Positions 1 through 10,323 of a stretch of DNA of 64,000 nt are shown here, in pieces (within the stretch, counting starts at the first letter, position 1; every line of letters begins with the position of its first letter). The notes below the pieces were generated by a model. The model saw only the letters and a program-made list of their open reading frames with translations. It had not been told where the DNA came from and searched no databases. The stretch is taken from assembly GCF_024346755.1 (NCBI RefSeq), contig NZ_AP024862.1, positions 248,001 through 312,000 on the forward strand, in the 5' to 3' direction. This DNA comes from Vibrio aerogenes (GTDB taxonomy: Bacteria > Pseudomonadota > Gammaproteobacteria > Enterobacterales > Vibrionaceae). A program made the position numbers and the translations under genes.

Positions 1-1905
1 GGCGGCATTTCTTGCCGGCAGAAATCCGAACAACACCCCAATCAGTGTTGAACATAAAAACGCAGCGACGATCGACGTGACTGAATAAACCATCTGAAAG
101 TTACTGCCGAAATATGAGAACAAAATGCCGATGAGATAGGCCAGCAAGATTCCGCAAATACCGCCGCATAAACAGACCAGAATGGCCTCAATCATAAACT
201 GACGCAAAATATCATTTTGCCGGGCTCCGACAGCCATTCTGACGTCGATCTCTTTGGTACGCTCAGTCACTGAAACCAGCATGATGTTCATCACGCCGAT
301 ACCGCCGACCACCAGAGAAATCACTGCAATCGCTGAAATAAGCATCGTCATCGTCGCGGTAGTTTTTTCAATGTTTTGCCGGATGGTGTCTGTGTTTATG
401 GTAAAGAAATCCTGTGTGCCGTGGCGCATTTTCAGCAACGAAATAATCGCCTGTTCTGCGGCGCTGCTGGGGGCATTATCATTCAGCCGTACCGTCAGAC
501 GGTTCAGATAGGTTTGCCCGACCATCCGGCCAGCAACTGTGGTGTACGGAATCCAGATTTTCAGAGCATCGCTGTTACCGAATGCCCGTTCTGATGGCTG
601 AGTCACACCAATAATTCTGACGGGTAAGTTGTCGAGGAAAATCACTTTGCCGAGCGGATTTTCATCAGCGAACATCTCTTTTTTTGTATTACTGTCGATG
701 ACGGCTTCCTGAGCCAGGGAGGTCACACTTTGCTGATCCCAGAACTGGCCGGCAGCCAGCTGATAACCCCTGACCCGGAAATATTCAGGTCCTACACCTT
801 CAACGCTGGCGCTGACGGCCTGATTGACATAGCGAATGGTTACACTGGTGCTGATCGAGGGGGTGACACTATCGACAAAGGGAAGATGTTTCAGGGCTTC
901 GCCATCGGTGGCTTTCAGTGTTCTGACCCGGCCGGAGCGCCGGTCACCGAAGCCTTTCCCCGGCATCACGTCAATGGTGTTGGTTCCCATGGATGCAATA
1001 TTCTTGAGGATAGCTTGCTGAGAGCCTGTGCCCAGTGCGACCACAGAAACAACTGAAGCGATACCGATAATAATACCGAGCATCGTCAGAAACGTTCTCA
1101 ACCGGTGGCTGGACATGGCCAGCAAAGCCATTTTGAACGCTTCTGTGTAGCGATCCCAGTTAATACGGCGTTTCGGTGCCGGGGCCGGTGAGGGCAGGTG
1201 ATTTATTTCCGGTGTATTTTTGTTCCGTTTATCGGCAATGATCTCACCGTCTTTGATTTCGATAATCCGATCGGCAAACTCAGCGACGTGCATGTCGTGT
1301 GTGACAATGACAATGGTGTGCCCGTCATGATGCAGCTCCTGCAATAAGGCCATCATGGCTTCGCCGCTGTGACTGTCCAGTGCACCGGTGGGTTCATCAG
1401 CCAGAATCACTTCTCCGCCATTCATCAATGCCCGTGCGACACTGACCCGTTGCTGCTGACCACCGCTGAGCTGGTTAGGTTTATGATCCAAACGATCAGC
1501 CAGTCCCAGGCGGGTAAGCAATCCACTGGCGCGCTGTTGTCTGGTTTTGCGATCTTTGCCGGCATAGACAGATGGCACTTCGACATTGCCGATGGCGGTT
1601 AAATCGCCCAGCAGGTGGTAACGCTGAAAAATAAAACCAAAGTGTTCCCGCCGCAGCCGTGCCAGTTCATCGTCATCCATGGTCGAAGTATCCTGACCAT
1701 GAATGGTGTATTGTCCTTCAGACGGTTTATCCAGACAGCCGAGGATATTCATCAGTGTTGATTTTCCTGACCCGGAAGCGCCGACAATCGCGACCATCTC
1801 CCCCTGCTCAATTCGCAGGTTAACCTGTTTGAGTACAGTTAATTGTTCATCTCCGGCAGGAAACGACCGGGAAACGCCGTTGAGTTCAAGAATCGTTTTG
1901 GCCAT
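1..1905 (-). CDS. macB: MacB-type ABC transporter, ATPase-permease fusion (3' end beyond window)
   Basis: Inner-membrane component of a tripartite MacAB-TolC type pump that exports macrolides, lipopeptides or protoporphyrin-like substrates in known relatives. Reading the minus strand from the ATG at 1905 gives 635 codons without a stop, running off the window; MacB is usually about 650 residues, so only the last 10-20 residues are missing. The N-terminal ATPase shows Walker [10 protein letters not shown], signature LSGGQQQR and Walker [14 protein letters not shown] first membrane segment follows ([16 protein letters not shown]), then a periplasmic domain and the FtsX-type segments that begin near [20 protein letters not shown]. 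It starts 5 bases after the macA stop, so the two genes are one transcript. Substrate unknown. Family assignment is secure. Confidence 0.93.
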   Translation of the reverse strand, partial: MAKTILELNGVSRSFPAGDEQLTVLKQVNLRIEQGEMVAIVGASGSGKSTLMNILGCLDKPSEGQYTIHGQDTSTMDDDELARLRREHFGFIFQRYHLLGDLTAIGNVEVPSVYAGKDRKTRQQRASGLLTRLGLADRLDHKPNQLSGGQQQRVSVARALMNGGEVILADEPTGALDSHSGEAMMALLQELHHDGHTIVIVTHDMHVAEFADRIIEIKDGEIIADKRNKNTPEINHLPSPAPAPKRRINWDRYTEAFKMALLAMSSHRLRTFLTMLGIIIGIASVVSVVALGTGSQQAILKNIASMGTNTIDVMPGKGFGDRRSGRVRTLKATDGEALKHLPFVDSVTPSISTSVTIRYVNQAVSASVEGVGPEYFRVRGYQLAAGQFWDQQSVTSLAQEAVIDSNTKKEMFADENPLGKVIFLDNLPVRIIGVTQPSERAFGNSDALKIWIPYTTVAGRMVGQTYLNRLTVRLNDNAPSSAAEQAIISLLKMRHGTQDFFTINTDTIRQNIEKTTATMTMLISAIAVISLVVGGIGVMNIMLVSVTERTKEIDVRMAVGARQNDILRQFMIEAILVCLCGGICGILLAYLIGILFSYFGSNFQMVYSVTSIVAAFLCSTLIGVLFGFLPARNAA

Positions 1906-1910
1906 ATTGG

Positions 1911-3089
1911 TTACATTCCCATTGGCGGACGGCGGAACCGGCGGTTGGTAAAGGTATCTCCCGAAGGCATGCCCAGAATGATTTGATCACCTTCTTTCAG
2001 ACCGCTGAGAATTTCAGCATTGACTTTGTTATTAATGCCGACGGTGACCGGACGATAGATAACCTGTCCGTTTTCAAGGACCGGAACCTGATAGCGGGTT
2101 TGTTTTTTCCCGGGTAAGCTTTGCAAGACCTGAGCAGGGACGAGTAAAGCGTTATCTGACTGACTGAGAATCACCGAAACCTGTGCTGTCATACCAATTC
2201 TGAGCGTACCATCCGGGTTATCCACATCGAACAGGCCGTTGTAATAGATGGCTTCAGAATCATTGGAGGTCATATCACTGTCATCGCCATCCATAGAAGT
2301 CGGGCCGGGTTCTATCGCTCTTAACGTTGCCTGATAGCGATGATTAGGCTGACCCAGAATGGTGAAATAAACAGACTGTCCGGGTTTGACGTGAATGACA
2401 TCAGCTTCAGAGATTTCAGCTTTCACCGTCATTACATCCAGCTTCGCCATTTCAATAATCGTTGGTGTGCTTTGGTTGGCATTGACGGTCTGACCCGTTT
2501 CTACTGCGGTGTAAACCACGGTGCCATCCATTGGTGCTGAAATCTGAGTGTAGCCCAGATCGACTTTTGCAGAATCAACGGAGACTTTGGCCTGCTGTAT
2601 TTCCGCATGGAGCTGATCCAGCTGGGCCTGATAGACTTTCAGGTTGGATTCTGCGGTTTCATAATCTGCTTTTGAGCTGGCATGATCAGCCAGCATGGCT
2701 TTCTGGCGGGTAAATTCCTGCTTTGCCTGCTGAATCTGAGCCTCTTTTGCCCGGGCCTGAGCATTCAGACTGTCCAGTGATGCCTGCGCTTTTTTCAGAC
2801 TGTTTTGCTGGGTCAGGCTGTCTATCTGGGCGATCAGCTGACCTTTTTTGATAGATTCTCCCAGTGTCACCGGCAGGTTAACGATCTGACCGGAGACCTG
2901 AGCCCCGACACTCACCAGTTTTGACGCCTGAAGCATACCATTCGCCAGTACGATATTTTCAATATGTCCTCTTTTGACCGGTTCTGTCGCATATTCCGGA
3001 GGTGGTTCATGCCGGAACCATTGATAGTAAACGCCACCTGCGGCTAACAGCAGCAGAAGCAGGAAAAACAGGGTACGTTTCGATAACAT
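1911..3089 (-). CDS. macA: MacA-type periplasmic adaptor (membrane fusion protein)
   Basis: Periplasmic adaptor linking MacB to a TolC-like outer-membrane channel. From ATG 3089 it is 392 residues: one N-terminal membrane anchor ([19 protein letters not shown]), a biotinyl-lipoyl half motif ([19 protein letters not shown]), an alpha-helical hairpin rich in Gln/Lys/Ala ([20 protein letters not shown]...), the second lipoyl half ([16 protein letters not shown]) and a beta-barrel. The reading frame stays open upstream to 3284, and another ATG lies at 3104, but neither has a good Shine-Dalgarno. I chose 3089 because the membrane anchor then begins at once, as in relatives. Directly upstream of macB. 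Confidence 0.9.
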   Translation of the reverse strand: MLSKRTLFFLLLLLLAAGGVYYQWFRHEPPPEYATEPVKRGHIENIVLANGMLQASKLVSVGAQVSGQIVNLPVTLGESIKKGQLIAQIDSLTQQNSLKKAQASLDSLNAQARAKEAQIQQAKQEFTRQKAMLADHASSKADYETAESNLKVYQAQLDQLHAEIQQAKVSVDSAKVDLGYTQISAPMDGTVVYTAVETGQTVNANQSTPTIIEMAKLDVMTVKAEISEADVIHVKPGQSVYFTILGQPNHRYQATLRAIEPGPTSMDGDDSDMTSNDSEAIYYNGLFDVDNPDGTLRIGMTAQVSVILSQSDNALLVPAQVLQSLPGKKQTRYQVPVLENGQVIYRPVTVGINNKVNAEILSGLKEGDQIILGMPSGDTFTNRRFRRPPMGM

Positions 3090-3775
3090 TTTATATTCAA
3101 CCATGCTGAACGGATTAACAGAATCCCGGACCGTTAGTGTTGCGGTTTTTTTGAGCGCAGGAGCGCCTGCAATCCATTGATATTGTTTTTGTTTAAATAA
3201 ATTACCGTTTAAATGAATGACCGTGGAACCAGATTGCCGTGAACAACGTGAACAAGATGCTTTCAATAAAACGAGCCTGAACAAATTGCTCTGAACAAAT
3301 TGGCTTCAACAAATCATTTTGAAAAATTCATCCTGAAAACAATGTGCCATAAGGGAAGAAAGATGAAAAGACACATCACAGAGGGATGTGAAACATCAGA
3401 CGGGCAGACCGGCTTATTCCGGGATGAGCGAGTTTGAGCTGATCGCTGACTCATGATGTGAACAATTCAGTGCTGGCAAGGGTTCATACAGCTTTCGGCC
3501 AGATCATATCAGAGCGTGACTTACCCGTTCTTTGCAAAAAGAATAGCCGGGAGATTTACCTAAATTTACGTTGTTTTATTGGCTTAAATATGAGCAGTGA
3601 TGACATTTTCAACACCGGATGAATGTATTGACGGGCCCTCCCTGATTATTGATTGATTTGTTATTTGAACAATGATCACCTTCAAGGTTTCCCTTCCGTT
3701 TTGTTTCTTCCGGACGATCCGCTTCACAAACCCGGCTCGAATCACTTTTCTTTACATTTTTTCAATGTATATTCT
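3090..3775. other. Divergent intergenic region macA / rbsD
   Basis: About 690 bases without a convincing gene. It separates the minus-strand macAB unit from the plus-strand rbs operon. A TTTACA at 3751-3756 lies close to the rbs operator, but the spacing to the nearest AT-rich -10 candidate (3768-3773) is only 11 bases, so I do not call a promoter. No terminator or known repeat seen. Confidence 0.4.
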
Positions 3776-3793
3776 CATCGAAACGTTTCGATG
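3776..3793. promoter_or_regulatory. RbsR operator (LacI-family palindrome)
   Basis: Perfect 18-bp palindrome CATCGAAACGTTTCGATG, 79 bases before the rbsD ATG. The core GAAACGTTTC with a central CG is the LacI-family pattern, and it matches the E. coli RbsR site core as I recall it. The rbsR gene at 8962 is the obvious cognate regulator: without ribose the repressor would sit here. Confidence 0.85.
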
Positions 3794-3872
3794 GTTATTT
3801 TTTGGTCGATTTGTTGGTTTCAACCTTGATTGGTTTCAAAGTAAGAGAAGAACAGAAGACTGAGGGCATACG

Positions 3873-4292
3873 ATGAAAAAAAGCAGTCTGTTAAATTCAG
3901 AATTATCCCGCCTGGTTGCGACGCTGGGTCACACTGATGAAATCACGATTTGTGATGCAGGACTGCCGGTCCCACAAACCTGTCAGCGTATCGATATGGC
4001 CTTAACACCGGGTGTACCGGGATTTATCGAGACCGTCAAAGCGATGCTGTCTGAATTAAAAATTGAGGGTGTTGTGATGGCAGAGGAATTCGCCGGCAAA
4101 AGTCCCGAACTCCACCAGGCGCTGTTAACCGTACTGGATGAAGCGTCACAAGAAACCGGCCAGCCGATAGAAAAAACGTATATGCCGCATGAAGCATTTA
4201 AAGACCGCACCCGTCAAAGCCGGGCAATTGTGCGGACAGGGGAATTTACGCCTTATGCCAATGTGGTTTTTCAGGTTGGTGTTGTTTTTTAG
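3873..4292 (+). CDS. rbsD: D-ribose pyranase RbsD
   Basis: Interconverts the beta-pyranose and beta-furanose forms of D-ribose, giving RbsK the furanose. 139 residues, the normal family size. The N-terminus MKKSSLLNSELSRLVATLGHTDEI holds the conserved catalytic His (H20), followed by CDAGLPVP, and the C-terminus ends in the typical RTGEFTPYANVVFQVGVVF. First gene of the operon behind the RbsR operator; rbsA begins 29 bases later. Confidence 0.95.
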   Translation: MKKSSLLNSELSRLVATLGHTDEITICDAGLPVPQTCQRIDMALTPGVPGFIETVKAMLSELKIEGVVMAEEFAGKSPELHQALLTVLDEASQETGQPIEKTYMPHEAFKDRTRQSRAIVRTGEFTPYANVVFQVGVVF

Positions 4293-4321
4293 CATAGTCA
4301 GACAATGGTTGAGGTGAAGTC

Positions 4322-5827
4322 ATGACACAACCCATTTTAGCGCTGCATCAGATTGAAAAAGCTTTTCCGGGAGTGAAAGCGCTTGATCAGGCCGGTTTAA
4401 GTGTATACCCGGGACGGGTGATGGCACTGATGGGAGAAAATGGCGCAGGTAAATCAACCTTGATGAAAGTGCTGACCGGTATTTATACCAAAGATGCCGG
4501 TGAGATTACCTATCAGGGGAAATCTGCTGATTTTAAAGGCCCGAAAGATTCTCAGGAGGCCGGTATTTCTATTATTCATCAGGAGTTGAATCTGATTCCT
4601 GAACTGACAATTGCTGAGAATATTTTTCTCGGGCGTGAGAAAACCAATGCGTTCGGGCGGATCTTGTGGCCACAGATGTATGCCGAAGCAGACAAATTGC
4701 TGAAGCGTTTAAATGTACGTCACAGTTCAAAGAAATTGTTGGGTGATCTGAGTCTGGGCGAGCAGCAGATGGTGGAAATAGCCAAGGCACTTTCGTTTGA
4801 TTCAAAAGTTATCATTATGGATGAACCCACGGATGCATTGACGGATACGGAAACCGAGTCTTTATTTAGTGTGATTCGCGAGTTGCGATCACAAGGCTGC
4901 GGGATTGTATATATTTCTCATCGCCTGAAAGAGATTTTTGAAATTTGTGATGATGTGACCGTGTTGCGTGACGGAAAGTTTATCGGGCAGAAAGCGGTGT
5001 CAGCGTTGGATGAAGATCAACTGATTGAGATGATGGTTGGCCGGAAACTGGACGAACAGTATCCAAGGATCGATGCGGCTGCCGGGGACGTCAGTCTGGA
5101 AGTTATCGGATTAACCGGGTCTGGTGTCCGTGATGTTAGTTTTCAGCTGCATAAAGGTGAAATTCTGGGAGTTTCCGGGCTGATGGGCGCAGGCCGGACT
5201 GAGCTGATGAAGGTCATCTATGGCGCATTGCCCAGTGAAAAAGGCGTGATCAATCTCGAAGGCAAAACGATTAATCCAGTCAGTCCGCAGGACGGCCTGG
5301 CCAACGGCATTGCTTATATTTCAGAAGATCGCAAGGGTGATGGGTTAGTGCTCGGACTTTCGGTCAAAGAGAATATGTCTTTGTGTGCGCTGAATCATCT
5401 CACTCAGGGATGGCAAATCCGCCATCAGGATGAGAAAACTGCCGTTGAAGACTTCATCCGGCTGTTCAATATTAAAACACCGTCAAAAGATCAGATTATC
5501 GGCAATTTGTCGGGCGGAAATCAGCAAAAAGTCGCGATTGCCAAAGGGTTGATGACCCGGCCAAAAGTGTTGATTCTGGACGAGCCAACCCGTGGGGTGG
5601 ATGTCGGTGCCAAAAAAGAAATCTATCAGTTAATTAATCAATTTAAGTCTGAAGGCATGAGTATTATTTTGGTGTCTTCGGAGATGCCTGAGGTCCTCGG
5701 GATGAGTGATCGCATTCTTGTGATGCATGAGGGACGTATCAGCGGTGTATTTGATGCAAAAGATGCAAATCAGGAAAACCTGCTGGCTTGTGCAGTCGGC
5801 AAGCAGTATCACGGGGAGGCAGCATGA
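4322..5827 (+). CDS. rbsA: Ribose ABC transporter ATPase RbsA
   Basis: Cytoplasmic ATPase of the high-affinity ribose importer, 501 residues with two fused ATP-binding domains. Domain 1: Walker [10 protein letters not shown], signature LSLGEQQ, Walker [14 protein letters not shown]. Domain 2 has a degenerate P-loop region ([13 protein letters not shown]) but a good signature LSGGNQQK and Walker [15 protein letters not shown], the usual RbsA/MglA asymmetry. Note Asp-Ala (DAL) where most relatives have SAL in the first D-loop. Its stop overlaps the rbsC start (ATGA), so translation is coupled. Confidence 0.95.
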   Translation: MTQPILALHQIEKAFPGVKALDQAGLSVYPGRVMALMGENGAGKSTLMKVLTGIYTKDAGEITYQGKSADFKGPKDSQEAGISIIHQELNLIPELTIAENIFLGREKTNAFGRILWPQMYAEADKLLKRLNVRHSSKKLLGDLSLGEQQMVEIAKALSFDSKVIIMDEPTDALTDTETESLFSVIRELRSQGCGIVYISHRLKEIFEICDDVTVLRDGKFIGQKAVSALDEDQLIEMMVGRKLDEQYPRIDAAAGDVSLEVIGLTGSGVRDVSFQLHKGEILGVSGLMGAGRTELMKVIYGALPSEKGVINLEGKTINPVSPQDGLANGIAYISEDRKGDGLVLGLSVKENMSLCALNHLTQGWQIRHQDEKTAVEDFIRLFNIKTPSKDQIIGNLSGGNQQKVAIAKGLMTRPKVLILDEPTRGVDVGAKKEIYQLINQFKSEGMSIILVSSEMPEVLGMSDRILVMHEGRISGVFDAKDANQENLLACAVGKQYHGEAA

Positions 5828-6804
5828 ATTCGAACTCTATGGAAAAACCGGTAATGTCTGAGAAAAAATGGTTCAGTAAAGCGTGGTTGATTGAGCAAAA
5901 ATCTTTGATTGCGCTGCTTTTTTTAATTGTCGTCGTGTCTTTTTTAAATCCACACTTTTTCACGGTTGATAACCTGCTGAATATTTTACGGCAAACATCT
6001 GTGAATGCGATTATTGCCGTCGGGATGACACTGGTTATTCTGACTGCCGGGATCGATTTGAGTGTTGGTTCTGTGCTGGCACTGTGTGGTGCTCTGGCGG
6101 CCAGTATGATTGCACTGGAACTGCCGGTGATGGTCGCTGTGCCTGCGACATTGATTGCCGGGCTGGTGCTTGGCGGTTTGAGTGGTGCCATTATTGCCAA
6201 AGGTAAAGTTCAGGCGTTTATCGCGACGCTGGTGACCATGACTTTGTTGCGCGGTGTCACGATGGTTTACACCGAAGGCCGGCCTATTTCAACCGGATTT
6301 ACGGATGTTGCAGATACTTTTGCCTGGTTCGGGACCGGTTATATGTTTGGTATTCCGGTGCCGGTCTGGTTGATGGCCTTCGTTTTCGGACTGGCCTGGT
6401 ATCTGCTTAACCATACCCGTTTCGGGCGTTATGTCTATGCGCTGGGCGGAAATGAGTCGGCTACACGTCTTTCCGGTATAAATGTCGATAAAGTCAAAGT
6501 TGGTGTATATGCCATCTGTGGGCTTTTGTCTGCACTGGCCGGTATTATTGTGACGTCAAGACTTTCCTCAGCCCAGCCAACCGCCGGGATGGGATACGAA
6601 CTTGATGCGATTGCGGCTGTTGTACTGGGTGGAACCAGTCTGATGGGCGGTAAAGGTCGCATCATGGGAACACTGGTTGGTGCGCTCATTATCGGTTTTC
6701 TGAATAATGCGCTGAACCTGCTGGATGTTTCTTCTTACTACCAGATGATTGCAAAAGCAGTGGTTATTTTGCTGGCAGTGCTGGTGGATAATAAAAACAA
6801 GTAA
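5824..6804 (+). CDS. rbsC: Ribose ABC transporter permease RbsC
   Basis: Inner-membrane permease of the ribose importer. 326 residues from the ATG at 5824, which overlaps the rbsA stop as ATGA; the frame extends upstream to 5788, but that start would lie inside rbsA. Multiple hydrophobic segments, the conserved [18 protein letters not shown] signature and [14 protein letters not shown] near the C-terminus identify the BPD_transp_2 family. The 112-base gap to rbsB contains a small palindrome at its start (GTAATTG-ATAA-CAATTAC). Confidence 0.94.
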   Translation: MNSNSMEKPVMSEKKWFSKAWLIEQKSLIALLFLIVVVSFLNPHFFTVDNLLNILRQTSVNAIIAVGMTLVILTAGIDLSVGSVLALCGALAASMIALELPVMVAVPATLIAGLVLGGLSGAIIAKGKVQAFIATLVTMTLLRGVTMVYTEGRPISTGFTDVADTFAWFGTGYMFGIPVPVWLMAFVFGLAWYLLNHTRFGRYVYALGGNESATRLSGINVDKVKVGVYAICGLLSALAGIIVTSRLSSAQPTAGMGYELDAIAAVVLGGTSLMGGKGRIMGTLVGALIIGFLNNALNLLDVSSYYQMIAKAVVILLAVLVDNKNK

Positions 6805-6916
6805 TTGATAACAATTACACCATTACATGAATAATTAACACAAGTCATCGTGAAACGAGCAGGCGTTGCCGGTTTGCAAACCCTGCCCCTGCGGACATGA
6901 ATAAAGGACAACAAAT

Positions 6917-7795
6917 ATGAAAAAAATTTCGACTTTCATTGCTACGGCATTGCTGTCATCGGTGGTATCAATCAGTGCTCAGGCACAGGAAACGATAGCC
7001 ATTGTCTTATCCACACTGAATAATCCGTTTTTTGTCACGATGAAAGATGGCGCAGAAGCAAAAGCGAAAGATCTTGGTTATCACCTGATTGTGCTGGATT
7101 CACAAAATGATCCCAGCAAAGAACTCTCTAATGTGGAAGATTTGATGGTTCGTGGTGTCAAAGCCATTTTGATCAACCCGACTGATTCGGATGCGGTATC
7201 AAATGCGATCCGGATGGCAAACCGGTCGAAAGTGCCGGTGATTACACTTGACCGTGGTGCAAGCCGGGGGAAAGTCGTCAGTCATATCGCATCAGATAAC
7301 GTTGCCGGTGGCGAAATGGCGGGTAACTTTATTGCAGATAAACTCGGTGATGGCGCAAAAGTTATTCAGCTTGAAGGGATTGCCGGTACATCAGCGGCCC
7401 GTGAACGGGGCGAAGGCTTCATGAAAACTGTGAAGAGTCGTCATTTCAAATTATTGTCCAGCCAGCCTGCTGATTTTGACCGGACAAAAGGTCTGAATGT
7501 GATGGAAAACATGCTCGCTGCCAATCCGGATTTGCAGGCTGCATTTGCTCAAAATGATGAAATGGCACTGGGGGCAATCCGTGCAGCTCAGGCTTCAGGC
7601 AAGAAAGTCATGATTGTTGGCTTTGATGGAACGGATGATGGGATTAAGGCGGTAAAACGCGGACAGCTTGCTGCAACGATTGCACAGCAGCCGGAGTTGA
7701 TTGGTGCGCTGGGGGTTGAAACTGCGGACAAAATGCTCAAAGGCGAGAAAGTACCTGCAAACATTCCTGTGCCTCTGAAAGTGATCAGCCAGTAA
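6917..7795 (+). CDS. rbsB: Periplasmic ribose-binding protein RbsB
   Basis: Soluble receptor that delivers ribose to RbsAC and, in relatives, to the Trg chemoreceptor. 292 residues with a Sec signal peptide ([25 protein letters not shown], cleavage after AQA). The mature start [21 protein letters not shown], then [10 protein letters not shown] and [12 protein letters not shown], are diagnostic of RbsB. Followed by a strong terminator at 7849, so rbsDACB forms the core transcript. Confidence 0.95.
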   Translation: MKKISTFIATALLSSVVSISAQAQETIAIVLSTLNNPFFVTMKDGAEAKAKDLGYHLIVLDSQNDPSKELSNVEDLMVRGVKAILINPTDSDAVSNAIRMANRSKVPVITLDRGASRGKVVSHIASDNVAGGEMAGNFIADKLGDGAKVIQLEGIAGTSAARERGEGFMKTVKSRHFKLLSSQPADFDRTKGLNVMENMLAANPDLQAAFAQNDEMALGAIRAAQASGKKVMIVGFDGTDDGIKAVKRGQLAATIAQQPELIGALGVETADKMLKGEKVPANIPVPLKVISQ

Positions 7796-7848
7796 GCCCG
7801 GTGCTTTCTGACTGTTTCGTTTGTCATTGCTCCACAATGATAAATCAG

Positions 7849-7877
7849 TATGCCCCTCGTTGTGGGGGCATATTTTT
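7849..7877 (+). terminator. Rho-independent terminator after rbsB
   Basis: 8-bp stem TATGCCCC (7849-7856) with GGGGCATA (7865-7872), then TTTTT. It separates rbsDACB from rbsK-rbsR, which may be reached by partial read-through. Confidence 0.85.
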
Positions 7878-8027
7878 CACAGCCGGGTCAGCTATCTGTT
7901 TTTCCGAAGTTATTTTCCCCGGAGCTTTGTATTTTCCGGTTTGTGACGTTTTTTCCGCAATAGTGTGACTTCAGGTTTGAAAGGATATAACTGACTCAGA
8001 CTGAAATGATTTTGAGGATAATTGATT

Positions 8028-8945
8028 ATGGGTAAATTAGTCGTACTGGGCAGTGTGAATGCCGATCATGTGTTGCGTGTTCCTGCTTTTCCCCGTCCGG
8101 GAGAAACATTGCATGGTCGTGACTATCGGGTCATTCCGGGAGGAAAAGGTGCGAATCAGGCTGTTGCGGCTGCCCGTTTGGGAGCGGATACCGGATTTAT
8201 CGCCTGCGTGGGTGATGATAGTTTTGGTGTTCAGATCCGGGAACGTTTTCAGCAGGACGGTATTGACGTTGCTGCGGTGAGCGTGATACCAGACTGCCCG
8301 ACGGGCATTGCGATGATTCAGGTCAGTGATACCGGAGAAAACTCAATCTGCATTTCAGCCGAAGCCAATGGTAAAGTCACATCTGAATTAATCGATGATC
8401 ATAAAGATCTGATTGAACAGGCTGATTATTTGCTGGTTCAGCTTGAAACACCGGTTGAGGGGGTTTTTCAGGCACTGGAATATGCATCGCAGCATGGGAC
8501 CAGAGTCGTTCTGAATCCGGCGCCAGCCCGTCAGTTATCGGATGAGCTGTTGGCACGGGTTGACATGATTACCCCCAATGAAACCGAAGCGGAAGTGCTG
8601 ACCGGTGTTGCTGTGGTGGACGAAGCTTCTGCGCAGCAGGCGGCTGAAGTGCTGCATGCAAAAGATATTGCAACGGTTTTGATTACTCTGGGCGCGAAAG
8701 GGGTCTGGGTCAGTGAAGCCGGTGCAGGACGTTTAGTTCCCGGATTCAGGGTTGAAGCGACAGACACAACCGCAGCAGGAGATACATTTAATGGCGCTTT
8801 GGTAACCGCCTTACTCGAAGGACAGACACTGGATGCGGCGATTATGTTCGCGCATGCAGCGGCGGCGATTTCAGTCACCCGTTTTGGTGCCCAGACGTCG
8901 ATTCCGCAGCGGGATGAAGTGAATCAATTTATCGCTCAGCATTAA
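8028..8945 (+). CDS. rbsK: Ribokinase RbsK
   Basis: Phosphorylates ribose to ribose-5-phosphate. 305 residues, PfkB family. The N-terminal motif GSVNADHVLRVPAFPRPGET, the GGKGANQAVAAARLG glycine motif and the C-terminal DTTAAGDTFNGAL anion-hole/catalytic Asp signature are all present. A TTG at 8022 could also start the frame, but GAGG at 8014-8017 is spaced 10 bases from the ATG at 8028, which I prefer. rbsR follows after 16 bases. Confidence 0.94.
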   Translation: MGKLVVLGSVNADHVLRVPAFPRPGETLHGRDYRVIPGGKGANQAVAAARLGADTGFIACVGDDSFGVQIRERFQQDGIDVAAVSVIPDCPTGIAMIQVSDTGENSICISAEANGKVTSELIDDHKDLIEQADYLLVQLETPVEGVFQALEYASQHGTRVVLNPAPARQLSDELLARVDMITPNETEAEVLTGVAVVDEASAQQAAEVLHAKDIATVLITLGAKGVWVSEAGAGRLVPGFRVEATDTTAAGDTFNGALVTALLEGQTLDAAIMFAHAAAAISVTRFGAQTSIPQRDEVNQFIAQH

Positions 8946-8961
8946 TCAGGGAGTTATCTGC

Positions 8962-9975
8962 ATGGCAACGATGAAAGATATTGCAAAACTTGCCGGAGTT
9001 TCAACATCGACGGTCAGCCATGTGATCAACAAAACCCGTTTTGTCAGCGATGAGATTGCCGATCGTGTTAATCAGGCGGCGAAGTCATTAAATTATACCC
9101 CTTCGGCGCTGGCCCGCAGTCTGAAAATGAACCGGACCCGGACCTTTGGTATGCTGGTGACGACCTCAACCAATCCGTTTTTCGGTGAGGTGGTGAAAGG
9201 GGTTGAACGCAGTTGTTTTCAGCAAGGCTACAATCTGATCCTTTGTAATACTGAGGGAGATGATCAGCGTATGCAGTCCTCAATCAATACTTTGCTTGAA
9301 CGCCGGGTCGATGGGCTGATTCTGATGTGTCCGACTTTGGCCGGAGAACATATTGATGCATTTGATCGTTTTCCGGATGTCCCGGTTGTGGTCATGGACT
9401 GGGGGGCGATGCATTTTACCTGTGACAAAATTCAGGATAACTCACTCTCAGGTGGCTATCTGGCAACACAGCATTTAATTCAGTCAGGACACAGGCAAAT
9501 CGGCTGTGTGACCGGCCCGCTAAACCGTAATCAGGCACTGATGCGTTATCAGGGGTATCAAAAAGCCATGCAGGATGCCGGGCTTGAGATCAAGCCGGAA
9601 TGGGTGATTGAATCGAACTTTGAATCCGATGGCGGTTATGCTGCATACCAGCAGTTACATGCACAGGAAACATTACCCAGTGCGGTGTTTGTCTGCAATG
9701 ACATGATGGCGATGGGATTGATCAATGCGGCAACCAATCAGGGCGTTGATATTCCGGAGCAACTCTCTGTCATTGGTTATGATGATATCTATATCGCAAA
9801 ATATATGACGCCCTCTCTGACGACAATCCATCAGCCGAAATACCGGCTGGGAACAGCAGCGGTGGAAGCGTTGCTGAACCGGCTGAAAAATCAGCCCGGT
9901 GAGCCGCAGGTTGTTCATCTTGAACCTGAGCTGGTGGTGCGGGACAGTGTACGTGCATATCAGGACCGGGCGTAA
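8962..9975 (+). CDS. rbsR: Ribose operon repressor RbsR (LacI family)
   Basis: LacI-family repressor of 337 residues. N-terminal helix-turn-helix MKDIAKLAGVSTSTVSHVINKTRFV and hinge helix YTPSALARSLKMNRT, then a periplasmic-binding-protein-like sensor domain (FGMLVTTSTNPFFGEVVKGVE...VIGYDDI). SVIGYDDIYIAKYMTPSLTTIHQP is typical of RbsR. It lies just downstream of rbsK and should bind the palindrome at 3776-3793. Confidence 0.92.
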   Translation: MATMKDIAKLAGVSTSTVSHVINKTRFVSDEIADRVNQAAKSLNYTPSALARSLKMNRTRTFGMLVTTSTNPFFGEVVKGVERSCFQQGYNLILCNTEGDDQRMQSSINTLLERRVDGLILMCPTLAGEHIDAFDRFPDVPVVVMDWGAMHFTCDKIQDNSLSGGYLATQHLIQSGHRQIGCVTGPLNRNQALMRYQGYQKAMQDAGLEIKPEWVIESNFESDGGYAAYQQLHAQETLPSAVFVCNDMMAMGLINAATNQGVDIPEQLSVIGYDDIYIAKYMTPSLTTIHQPKYRLGTAAVEALLNRLKNQPGEPQVVHLEPELVVRDSVRAYQDRA

Positions 9976-10323
9976 TTCTTTGGCCCTGGATACTGAACTC
10001 TCTGGCTGCATGGCAAGGGAATTTAATGCATGCTGATGCGCATTCATTCTGTTGAGTTCACACTTTATAACATTCCTCCGTCTCACCCGCTTCTAATCTT
10101 TTATTGTGTCGCCTTCATCAAATATGACCATTTCTCAAAGCGATAGACTTTGTCTTTATAATGCACTGAATGAATGTGTATATCCAAATGTTCCGTTCAT
10201 GTTCATTCGTATCGGGTCTGTCAGCGACTGACATGCCGGGATTTCAATCGCTGATCGTTCTTTCACTTATCCCTGAACCCTGAGGTTGGTCAGGGATATC
10301 TCTCTGATAGCGGACAATAAATT
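9976..10323 (+). other. Leader region upstream of yidE
   Basis: 348 bases. A TATAAT at 10157-10162 has a poor -35 (CTCAAA, 10134-10139, 17-base spacing), a plausible weak promoter. Near the gene, ATCCCTGA (10269-10276) and TCAGGGAT (10290-10297) form an 8-bp hairpin without a U-tract, so it is leader RNA structure rather than a terminator. No gene or rbsR terminator recognised. Confidence 0.4.

Noticed and set aside
3669..3690. CRP-like half sites TTTGA..TCACC upstream of rbsD
   Set aside because: Spacing is 7 rather than 6 bases and the match is weak, so I did not call a CRP site although catabolite control of rbs would be expected.
5739..6200. Long minus-strand open frame across rbsA/rbsC
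   Set aside because: Antisense shadow of rbsC; low-complexity composition and no ribosome site.
10269..10297. Hairpin ATCCCTGA/TCAGGGAT as terminator of rbsR
   Set aside because: No T-tract on either strand and very close to the yidE start; treated as leader structure.
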